From the NCBI GenBank assembly GCA_051294375.1, contig CM119269.1:6585552-6649551 (forward strand): DNA of 64,000 nt. The letters run 5' to 3'. Shown in pieces: positions 47,054-57,135 of this stretch; the first letter of the stretch is position 1, and each line of letters begins with the position of its first letter. The translations under genes were made by a program, and so were the position numbers. The DNA is from Paraspadella gotoi. Taxonomy: Eukaryota > Chaetognatha. The notes below the pieces were generated by a model, which was given only the letters and a program-made list of their open reading frames with translations, was not told the origin of the DNA and did no database searches.

Positions 47054-49521
47054 ATGAAAACTCCACTAACAAAATTGACGTTTTTCTTTGCGGTCATCTT
47101 CGCCTTCGGCAGACGAGAAGTCTTAAGCCTTTCCGATGATCCTTTGGGAGATTTCACGGAAATGCTTAGATCCGATTACGATTCGCGAATCCGACCGAAA
47201 AGCAAAGGTAAGAATAATCACAGCTTCGTTGAGTTTGTGATCACTCATGAGTCATGATCTACTCATGATAATTGTTTTCTCCGTTTTCACCGCCTTCAGT
47301 ATATTCACCCTCGTTAATCAAAGATAAATAGAGCCATGCGACCTAATTCGAATGTTGAATTGTCAATAGGAACAGCATAAAACAAATCAGTATTCATAGT
47401 TGTGTTAAAATATGTATTTTTTAAAAATAAATTTTCAAAATAAAGCTTCGCAGATAAAGACAACGTAAAAAAATGGTTGTACCAATTTCATAAGCGTTCA
47501 AACTTTCCCTCCAGGCGATCCAACCGTCGTAACGGTCACCCTTTACCTCCACTCTTTCGTAAAAACGACGACGACGACGAAAACCAGTGCGACGATGAGC
47601 ACAGGTCTCACCCTGAAATGGACGGACGAGCGACTCTCGCGCAAAGAAGGAAGAAGCGTAAATCTCCCACCGGCGATATTTGGTTCGTTGTGTTTTTGTT
47701 GAGATAGAGAGGGAGAGATCAGAGATAGAGATATATCGAGAAAGAGAAAGAGAAGTAGAGTTATTTATCGATTCCTAAAGGGTCCAATTAGGTTACTTTT
47801 CGTTTTCGTGTTCAAATCAAAAGCGTAATATTTTGAAATTGCATCATCTTTCTTTCTGTTCCAACCACTTACCCCCTTCTCTCCCCTTAGCCCATATCTG
47901 GCGCCCGGACATCACCTACTCGTCGGCGTCGTCCGCCCGACGGCGCCCTTGCGTAACACCGTGTTCGTGGGTGTGGGCCGATTCGGACGGCGCCTTTTCT
48001 TCCACTGAAGAGCATCTCGTCGAAGTCGGCGTCAAATTCGACGCCGAGAGGTTTCCTTTCGATGAAGTCGTCGTGGAAGTCGACGTCGAGCCGCGTGAGT
48101 TGTGGTTGTTGTTGTCGTTGTTGTAATTGCTGTCGTCGTCGTCGTCGTCTCCGTAGTTGTCGTCTTTGTTGTTGTTGTCTTTATGGTCATTGTGGTCGTT
48201 GTTGTCGTCTTCCTAGGTAGAGCCTCTCCGCTCTCCACAATTTTAGTTTTTAGTTTTCGATTACCGACTTTCTGTATTGAAAATTTCTCCAGTGCTCAAA
48301 TTTTTGCCTCCAGGACTTGCAACCTGTTTTGTTTTAATCACAATCATTGTGCCTCTCCTTTAGTCTGAGCGAGGGGTCTAAATTTGTTAAACCTTCTGAT
48401 TAGAGGAGATTTAGCGCTCATTTTTAACCATGAGCACCTGAGGCGAGGGTGTTCATTGTCTGTCCACTGTCCCCCCCCCTCTCGCCGCCCCTGATTGCAC
48501 CCCGGGGTAGATTTTAAACCTGCGTACAAATTTTAATGTAATTATTTACCTTTCCAAACTATTTTTATAATTTGTACAAATATCAAATAAAAAAAAAACC
48601 CTTAATAAACACTCCTATAAATAAGTTCTTAATGCTCCAAACCAATAAATTTTAATCAAAATTTAAAATACGCAACAGATTTTCACATTTTTCACCCAGG
48701 TCCTAGGCCTCCCCTAGCAAGGTTGGGGTTTGTAAATCTAAACTGAGGCCTAATAAATCGTTTTAGTTTGGTTCTTATCATCACAGATGAATGTTATGGT
48801 AATCNNNNNNNNNNACTATGTATTCTTTTCCTGACTACTTACAACCGCATTCTTTAAAATACCGCACCCGCCAGACTCTGCCTTCGCATCGGAGGTCCAA
48901 CTAGAATGGGACGAGTACCTGCCCCTGCACCTGCCAGAAGACATCATTCTCGGCGACGAAGTCCTCAACGGCGAATTCCGTTTGACGAACGCATCCACGT
49001 CCAGCTGCACAAAACACTTCAGCACCGGATCCATCAGCTGCCTCAGAGCCTCCTACGTCTTGCAGCGCAGCTACGATACTTACCTCCGGCGCTACTACGC
49101 GCCGGTTGGCGTTGTCGTCCTCCTCGTCGTCGTCCTCTCCCTTTCTCTTCGTCGGTTCGACGCCGGCGCGTTCGAGACGGCGTCGTTGGCGCAGTTCGTC
49201 GGCGTCCTCGTCATTGCCGCCGTCAAGAGCGCCCTCGCTGGTTTGGTCGAGGCGCCGTCGGAGTCGGCGATGGAAGTCGTGGTGGACGTCGCTCTCGTCG
49301 TCGTCTCTCTTCTTTGGGCGGAAAATCGAGCGACGGCGGCGGTAGCGGCGACACCCGCAGCAGCACCAGCTCCGCCAGCGGCGGCATCCGCAGCGCCAGC
49401 GGATGCGGCGGCGGCGACGAAGTCGAAACACTTAATGACGGCGCTGAACGTTTTTCACTTCATCTTTGTTATACTCTGTGGCGGCGCTTATCTTGTATAC
49501 TTCGTAAATCAATTACCATAA
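47054..49521 (+). CDS. Divergent pentameric ligand-gated ion channel subunit lacking Cys-loop cysteines
   Basis: Exons 47054-47207, 47515-47682, 47891-48094 and 48875-49521 join in frame to 390 residues. Order: signal peptide (KLTFFFAVIFAF), a mature start with YDSRIRPK (the family's YD-x-RIRP motif), beta strands (TVVTVTLYLHSF, LKWTDERL), IWRPDITYSS (conserved WxPD loop) at about 109-119, and the signature loop FDAERFPFDE near 155-165. In this loop the two cysteines of the canonical C-x13-C are both Val, while the Pro and Asp are kept. Then RRYYAPVG enters helix M1; M2 is atypical, M3 follows, an Ala/Pro-rich M3-M4 linker of only ~30 residues, then M4 near the C-terminus. Extra cysteines (PCVTPC; SSC and SISC) may form other disulfides. 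It would sit in the plasma membrane. Ligand and ion selectivity cannot be inferred. Confidence 0.75.
48235..48493. mobile_element. Truncated relative of the hAT-type MITE
   Basis: Matches 22009-22367 (shared words GATTACCGACTTTCTG, TCTGAGCGAGGGGTCTAAATT) and keeps the right terminus CTCGCCGCCCCTG. The left terminus is gone. It lies in intron 3 of the ligand-gated channel. Confidence 0.8.
48805..48814. other. Assembly gap (10 N)
   Basis: Ten N in intron 3 of the ligand-gated channel gene. Confidence 1.
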
Positions 49522-50012
49522 GTATGACGCTAAATTTTAAATATTTTATTTCCTATTTGTAAGTACCATTTGTTTTCCGATTGTTCCGGAACTAAACAAC
49601 TGTTTCGCACCAGTTGTATAGCATCTTTGCCTTGCCTCGTCTATACATACATAATTACATATACAACTTGTGACGGGAAAATTAACTTTAAATGAACCCA
49701 GTTTTACGTAATCTATCTCGCTGTTCACACTAGGCAGTGTATGTCGTACACCGGTCAAACTTTTTCAATTGACTGAAAAATCCTCAGATTATAAAAAAAA
49801 TAATCGAAAAGAAAAGCAAGTTTCAATTCCAATTTTTTAAATTTAATTTATTAATTTTAAAAAAATATTCGAGACTTATTAAATAAGATATCTCAGATTG
49901 AAAAGGATAAACTATGGTTTTTAATCTCTAAAGTGATGTGAGAGAAAAAAATATATACATAGTAGATTTGCTTAATTTTTTGTTTTAACAATATTAGAAA
50001 TTTAACATTTCA
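49522..50012. other. Convergent intergenic region
   Basis: AT-rich spacer between the 3' ends of the ligand-gated channel and the first XK-related gene. No feature seen beyond likely 3' untranslated sequence. Confidence 0.5.
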
Positions 50013-53000
50013 TTAGTTGTAGTACACTTGCAATAATATCGCTGGTAAAAATACACATGAGGCCATTAGAACGCTCATACTTTTATCCATTGTACTGTCA
50101 ATCAATCTTTCATAGTTTGTAAAAATAAGTATAAGTTGTTGGTAAAATTCTGACGTTGTAAATTGAATTAAGCGACCGTGACAGGTTTTCAAAATGTTAT
50201 TCAGGGGAATTAGAAAATGATAACTGGATGAAATTAATTCTATACCATTCTTGAACGAATTTTCTATTTCTATCCTTTTAAAGTCGCAGTCTGGAAATAC
50301 AAATAGTAGGTCTCTACAAAACAAGTCATAAAAGTGATTATCATTTATATTTGATTTGGTAAATTCGTTAATTAAAATAACAAAAAAAATATAGAAAACG
50401 ATTATCATAATCAAAACAGAAACTTTTACTTTTAAAGTTGTACAAGTAAATTTCATGTACTTATTATTCCTAATATATATAAACGTATTGAGAGTCAAAG
50501 GTAAAAAAGAAACGTAATACAAAAAGTAATAATAGTCTTTCCAAAGTGAAAAGAATACAAGTCTATTCTCGATATAATGCATTTTTATTTCATTAACTGC
50601 TTTTTTTTCTAATATTAAACTACAATAAGATTCAATTTCTTTTACCAAACGAAGAAAAAAAATATGATTAGGCCTAACTGAATACATATAGAGTAAAAAA
50701 CTGATAATAACCAATGAGTTAGTCATCCTGACTAATCTCCCTTGTAATACCGACAACTTTATAGAGATAACTTTATGGGCCACGATATATAAAACAGCTA
50801 TTAGGACAAACGGTATAGTCTGAAAAAATTTTGCAAAGAAATAAAGTCGTAGTCTTGACTCAACTAAAATCTGCTCCATATATTTTCTCAAAGAACATTC
50901 ATTTTCATTCAAAAAATCTAGATGCAACTCAGTCTCTCGAACACAATCAGTAATTTTGGCTTTTAAAAAATCTTTAACACCACCAGGAAAATTTGAGACT
51001 TCATTAATTAAAAATACATGGCTAAAAGATACATAGACATTCATTGCCATTACTACAAAAGGGGCCAAAAGAGCAGCGAGCGGAATTAACAACTTTTTAA
51101 ATCCACATTTTAAACTTACAATAACAAAAAAATAAATGAAACCAACAGAAGCATCTATAAAGACACAAAATAAGATAATATGGAATTTTAAATTATAGAT
51201 CAAATAATTTCCAAAATATAATATCCAATCAGGTTCCAACTTTTCAAATGGCTTTAAATTATCAATACGGTCCAATTGTAACGTAATTATTTTGTCAGGG
51301 CATCTGATATATGTGACATGAGGTAACCCTTTAAGGCTTAATTTGCTCCACTTTTCAAAGTCAATTTGTGATTGAACCCTGTAGCAACCATAAATAAGAG
51401 AATTAGATGTTAAATTCCAGAGATCCTCATAAAAATACATTTGAGGAATGATTTGATCTCCAACTTTAAATATTTGAGAGGGATTGAAATCAGAAAGGCT
51501 TGTAATTTCTTCAAATTCTCCATTGATGCAATTGAAAAAGCTTCGGCATTGGTTTAGAAAGTGAATCAATGAGAACCAAAAGGCATTCAAAAACGGAACC
51601 ATTAGGAATTGCAGATACACGCTCTTGGTTTTCGGCGAGGACAAAACTTTATCTGGTCCCTTGAGCCTGTTCCAAAACTCAGAAAACTGGACAGGAACCA
51701 GAATTCGAGACAAAATTAAAGGACACAAAAGAACTATTAGCAAGGAGGATTTGATGGCCGTCAAATACAGACAGTAAAGCGAGAGACATATTCCAGTCAA
51801 ACCTTAAAAAATAGAATGACACGGATTATAGCAACTTCAGATTTTGCATTCTGGTAAAAAAATCGCTGACATTTTTTATTTTTTAACTCCGATTAGAAAT
51901 CTGGACGACTGAGACCCAGTCGTCCAGATTTCTTACTTTCTTAGTTATGGACCTTTTTGATATAAGATTATGGTGGACTAAAATCCACCAACCGTTCATC
52001 AGCGGCCATTGGTGCCGGAGGCAAGTCATTCGCTTCCCAACCCAAAGGTCCGGGGTTCTACCCCGGTGGCTGCCTAGCAGTTAAGAGGGTCGGGGCGCTT
52101 AACCCGACTGTAACATGGTGTTACAGCCTGATCCGAAGCTCAGGGACTGCTTATATTGAACGGTTCTGTCATTAACACATAATAATTATCACTGTTTCTT
52201 CAAGATATACTTTTGAAGCAAAAGGTAAGGACGGCCAAAGGCATCATAAATCATGGATTAAGCTCATGATGATGGACGGGAGAAAGGAGACATAAATGGT
52301 AAACAAATAAACTATTAAAAAAAACCCGACACTGGCTAATCAATAATTATATCACGTGATCTGTATGAGAAAGAAAAGGTTTAATACAAAAATAACAGAT
52401 GATGATTGATGATAATTAATCATAATCATATGTAAAGTTTTATTGATTAAACACGGACGAAATGAGTTACTTCCAATCTGACATTTCGCAAAAGTTTGAG
52501 TCCAACACATTTTCAAAAAGATCAAACGAGGTATCTGTCTTGAACTCATTCACTCATACTTTGTGTTACGAAATCATTATCAATATATATCGAGGAAATC
52601 CAAACTTCTCTACTTTCACCCCGATGCTCTTTTATTTCTATTTTACTAACGCAAGGAATTCTATTTCTCCGGCGATCACAGCGACATCTCTAGTTTCGAA
52701 TTTGTATCATAGTATATATACTTAAGTACAGTTCTCCGAGAGGCTACGCATGGCTGATTCTGATTGGTTCCCGCCGTTTCGATAGATTTCAGCATTGATT
52801 TCTATCGACGTGTAACCTTTCAGATCTTGTTCAGTCTTGCAATGCGTTTTCATTACTTTTAAAAGATAAAATCGCCTTTAGATATCTCGGAAACTTCTTT
52901 TTAATAAGAAACTAGTGATCGCTGGATTGGTGGACTTTCCTTGTGATAGAGGCAACCATTCTACAAATTTGGCTTCAGAAACAAGTAAGATGGATTCTTT

Positions 53001-54545
53001 AAACTTTATATATATATTTGCTGAGTGTGTATTAAATGTTTTGTTATTCCTTGCCCAGGACTTCTAACCTCGTCATCTCAACTTTAGATTGAAGTGCTGG
53101 GCTTAGACTTTGTCGTCAGTACCTCATCTTGAGCGTCTCGACCGGCGCCATCGTCTCGTCCGCGCCATCTCAACTCGAATTCCTCTCGTTTTGATAGCGC
53201 AGGATCAGCTCAGACAGTTAGTTGTCAAAGACAGCCACCTCTACGAACTTAGTTCAATACACTTTGGATACGATGGACTTTGCCAACTCCTCTTTTTTTT
53301 ATAGTCATTTTCTATTTGAATGTGAATTAAAACATTGATAAAAAATATACCTGCGCTTGAATTTCTCCTTAGTTAAATTTTTAGGCTATTGTCAGAGGTA
53401 CACGAGATTGATTTTGAGCTAATATTTACAAAAACCTACGATTTTTAGATTTAGACCATTAAATGAACAACTTGAAGAGACAGTAATTATTGTTATGTTT
53501 TAGTGACAGAAGCGTTCAATATAAGTAATCCCTGAGCTTCGGATCAGGCTGTAACACCGTATTACAGGCGGGTTAAGCGCCCCGACCCTCTTAACTGCTA
53601 AGCGACCATCGGGCTAGAACCCCGGATCTTTGGGTTGGGAGGCAAATGACTTGCCTGCGGCACCAATGGCCGCTGATGAACGGTTGGTGGATTTTAGTCC
53701 ATCATAAACTCACCTTGTAACACGCCAAACAACATCAGAGATTTCTCCTTTAAGAAGTTCGCACTCGTTTGCTCCAACTCGCGCAAATGACAACTCACAG
53801 CAAGTTTGGCAATGCCTACGCAAGAAGCCATAATTGAAACGAATTTTCTGTACTCGTTGATTCGCCAGGAACAGAAGACTAAGCGGGGTTTATTGGGCGT
53901 TGAAATCTCATGACAATGACAAGGAGGATCGATCTGAGTAATGGAACCGTTGAACTGGATCCGATAAAGTCGATACGGAGAGAAACCATGGCCGACCGCA
54001 TCCAGTCTTGTGCCGGAATAGCCAAAAGAAAATTCTCCCGTTGACAAGTTGTAATTGTATTCGAACGGATATCTAAGTCCGCCGATGCATTGTTCTTCCC
54101 CGCTGCCCATCCACACGACTGCCAGGGCTCCGCACTGGATAAGCAGCTGCGGAAATGACTCGACAAGAGTGTGCAGGATGTTGGCGCCATCCAAGACTCC
54201 ACCCTTGTAGGCGGATCGGAGGGACTTTGGCGTCCCCGTCGGAGGGTTCTTCTCGTCCAAGTAAGCGTCGGTGCAGAGGGGGACCAGGCCGACTCCGGCT
54301 AGGTGCGCCGCCAGCGTCAGGCAACGCCGCCCCGGCGTCTTCCAGAGACGAGGATAAAGTTCCGGGCGCCGAGAGATGTGGACAACGGCGTGGATGGTGG
54401 AGACGACGCCGTGAAGGACGAGGACGACGGCGATGGCGATGCCAACGCCGCGGAGAAAGTCGTGCGGAGACGTTAAGTTCTCCGTCGCCGCTAAGAGGTC
54501 AGTGCCGAGATCGACGGCATTGAACGCCACGTCAAGCAGCGCCAT
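50013..54545 (-). CDS. XK-related multi-pass membrane protein, paralogue A
   Basis: Exons 54545-53714 and 51802-50013 join in phase 1 to about 873 residues. Exon 1 has XK-related (XKR) marks: FNAVDLGTDLL at the first helix (XKR-type D-x-x-S/T-D), two more helices, and ESFPQLLIQ at 129-137, like the E-x-PQL-x-LQ of XKR proteins. XKR proteins include phospholipid scramblases and regulators of membrane topology. Exon 2 encodes about 596 residues with many more hydrophobic helices, matching nothing I know. The junction (GVLQ/GLTG) aligns with paralogue B (GMLQ/SLIG), supporting the intron. Exon 1 is GC-rich and exon 2 strongly AT-rich. Total length well exceeds typical XKR proteins (350-700). An acceptor-like ATTTTCCAG just upstream of the start (54603) suggests a 5' leader intron. 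Confidence 0.75.
51969..52172 (+). repeat. tRNA-like SINE, one arm of an intronic inverted pair
   Basis: About 204 bp, roughly 90% similar to the reverse complement of 53505-53706. It includes a B-box-like GGGGTTCTACCCC. It lies about 165 bp downstream, in transcript terms upstream, of the acceptor at 51802. Confidence 0.7.
53107..53263. repeat. Interspersed repeat shared with 19377-19527
   Basis: Same orientation as the other copy. Shared words include CGGCGCCATCGTCTC and AAAGACAGCCACCTCTACGA versus AAAGACAGCCACTTCTCCGA. In the intron of XK-related paralogue A. Confidence 0.65.
53505..53706 (-). repeat. tRNA-like SINE, second arm, 8 bases from a splice donor
   Basis: Reverse complement of 51969-52172. 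Its end lies just inside the intron of paralogue A (donor at 53713), leaving only GTGAGTT before the repeat. Confidence 0.7.
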
Positions 54546-54689
54546 TTTTGGACTGAATGAGACGCCGGTAACTGGGGTTCTGGAGTCGATAGTGGATCTG
54601 GAAAATAAATAAAAAAATTAGACAAAGTTACATTTATTGATTTGTTATGATTATCTTTTCTCTTGTTTTAAAAGAACTGGTGAAGAGGC

Positions 54690-54905
54690 TGGTTTTACAG
54701 GGCGCCACACCCGCAGCGGTGTCACCTCGTGGCGACAGCGAGACAGCATGTTCATGTAGTCCAGAGCTTTGGATCTGGCAGGAGGCCCTTGCCTACAGGC
54801 GGGTTACCCGGTCCATCCCACTTTCTACATAACCTCAAGGCTCGAACCAGCGACGCACATTGGGATGGTGCATTGTTCCACTGAGCCATTGAGGCGCTGC
54901 GCAAG
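54690..54905 (-). repeat. tRNA-derived SINE
   Basis: Minus strand: head with A box TGGCTCAGTGGA and B box GGTTCGAGCC. CCTCAA near its 5' end pairs with TTGAGG after the B box, so the acceptor stem is still visible. A GC-rich body follows. It lies 5' of paralogue A. Confidence 0.7.
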
Positions 54906-55374
54906 AAACAGCTTTAATCCATCTGTGGTGATAGGACCACCAGACTGGTTCTTTATTGAAAAAAAATTCATTCAAGTTTCATTTCAAGTTTTAACCATTA
55001 ATTTGAAAAACATTATACATTTTTTGTACGAAAGATTTCCGAATCCCCAACTGTTGAGTGCCCAAATTAAATTTTTTGATAAATTTAAGCTTGATCAAAT
55101 TTTTTTTTTTTAATTCCGTTTTGAAAACAAATTAGTGAGAATAAAGCTTTTAATTTTTAATTCGCTAACAATGTGCGTAACGCGATTTTAGATTTTGAAA
55201 ACCTTTTAAAAATATATTAAAAATTTAATTAGTAAAAAGGTTTGAATTTTTTTTCCCCCAAGTTTTTTTTTCAGATTTGGGAGTAAAATGCAGACTTTTA
55301 CGCTTAATGAGTTTTTAGGTAAAAGGTTTTAGGTTTTCTCTTTTTAAAAACTCCCAATTTCTGTTCCTTCATCC

Positions 55375-55525
55375 CTGAACTTAATCTTAACCCAATCTCT
55401 AACCCTAATCCCCAACTCTAATTCCTAATCCTAACCTAATCTTTAATCCTAAGCCTAAACCCTAATATAAAATTCTTGCCCCTAAGACTAAACCCAAGGC
55501 TTTAACCTAATTCCTATCGGTTTTT
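55375..55525. repeat. Degenerate telomere-like (CCCTAA)n tract
   Basis: About 150 bp built from variants of AACCCTAA (CTAACCCTAATCC, AATCCTAACCTAATC, CCTAAACCCTAAT). Period is 6-8 bp and loosely kept. An interstitial tract, not an active telomere. Confidence 0.65.
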
Positions 55526-55784
55526 TTTTTAAATGAGGCCAACTTTCAAATAATAGTTAAACACATGTCGAAAGTCCTTTCCGACATGGGCTATAGAATG
55601 GAACTATTACAGTACTCGTGTTAAAACAGTCTTTTTCCAACGTCGTTGCCAAGATGAGAAGCCTTATGATAAATAAAAAAAATCTCACTTTGAAGTAAGA
55701 TATTTATCGCATAACGAGCAAAGTCAGAGACCGCAAGACCAAAGTTTCATTGCGCGCGTCATCTATGTAACGGTATGTGGATAA

Positions 55785-55985
55785 GGCGCTAAGTGGGCAG
55801 AAGATGACTTCTATAACCCCCTCTGGCAGACATGGAACGGGCTTGAGGGTTTGCCACGCCCCCAAGGCGGCTTACGGGCGTCCTCACTCTTCCCGCAGGG
55901 TCGGTACCAGGTTGGGATTGAACCCGGTATCTAGTGGTCATGAGCTGATGGCTTTACACAATGAGCCACCGGGTCACAACTGAAA
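55785..55985 (-). repeat. tRNA-derived SINE
   Basis: Minus strand: A box TGGCTCATTGTG and B box GGGTTCAATCCC spaced as in a tRNA, followed by a GC-rich body. Similar in plan to 54690-54905 but a different head. Confidence 0.65.
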
Positions 55986-57135
55986 GAGTCATGCTTATAG
56001 GCAGGGTGAACCTAGGCAATGCCCGACTACAGGTAAACTGTTTTCATTGAAGGTTTTCACGATCTCTTCCACTGACGATAGTCAGATATTGAATATATTT
56101 TTTTTATGCTTTACATGCTAACTCTAATTAATTATATTTAGTTTGACTTCCCGTCCATTTAATCTCCTAATGATTTTTTGAAAAAAAGAAATAGTCAATT
56201 AGTCGATTTGTTTTTCTGCTCTGATACGCATAGAAAAATGAACTGCACAAGTACATATGAAATCGAAAGAAACAACACAAGTACATATTAAATCGAAATG
56301 CGTAGTGCAGTCCATACAGTTTAATAGTCCTGTCAATTCAATCCAGTAGATACAGTCCATATAGTTCAGTTTCCACCCTCTCTGTTCAATCTCTTAGTTG
56401 TTAGGGGTTCTATTACTATTTTTATCTTGTGTTGACCAGATGCTTTATCAATTTCCAGAATTAACTAATAAACTAACTAACAACTCTCAAAGATAAAAAA
56501 TAGAATATATGAATAAATATAAATAAAACAAAAAAAAGAAATAAAAAAAATTATTTATTGATATTATAAAATCTAGAAAGATAAAATAGAGAAAAAAGGT
56601 AATTTTACATTTTTTCATGCATGTGAATTCGAAATCATTTAAGAAAGATTGTGAGTGATCTAAAACTGTCACAAGTACACAACTGTCAATAACTAAATCT
56701 ATAATGAGCAATTGAGTATCTATTATATATCACTTTAAACTTTTTGTTATTTTTCACAAAAAATTAAATTCATCAAATTTTGATAGATGTTTACAGTATA
56801 AAAGGTGATAGACAGACGTGGGTCTATTACCCATCTCCTTCTCATTCACCTCCTCTTCATCCTCCTCCCAGGGATTCGGGGCCGCGTTCAGGAGATTCAG
56901 TTCACCTTTCTCTCTTCTCCTACAAGTGTCTCCCCTTTTTTACCCTAATAATTTTGTCGCCGTATAGATTTTCTTGACGTCAATATATATTTTCCCGCAT
57001 TCTCGCATTCTCGCGCCTATTTTGATTAGTGACAAGGTGTATTGCAAAAAATTATCACAAAAACAGAAACGATATATATAGTAAGTAACACATACAAAAA
57101 GTGGAATATTTAAAAAGTAATTAAGACTTTTAAGC
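55986..57135. other. Intergenic region between the two XK-related genes
   Basis: AT-rich, with no gene I can support. The 56780-56930 stretch is pyrimidine-rich. Confidence 0.5.

Noticed and set aside
48901-49562. Long overlapping frames of 176 (minus) and 218 (plus) codons
   Set aside because: Shadows of the last exon of the ligand-gated channel; only the plus frame starting at 48875 has helices in the right order and joins exon 3.
52174-53504. Foldback transposon bounded by the inverted pair
   Set aside because: The arms look tRNA-derived and the interior holds an unrelated dispersed repeat; two independent SINE insertions are simpler.
54690-54905. Functional tRNA gene
   Set aside because: A and B boxes and part of the acceptor stem are present, but the arms are imperfect and a GC-rich body follows, as in a SINE.
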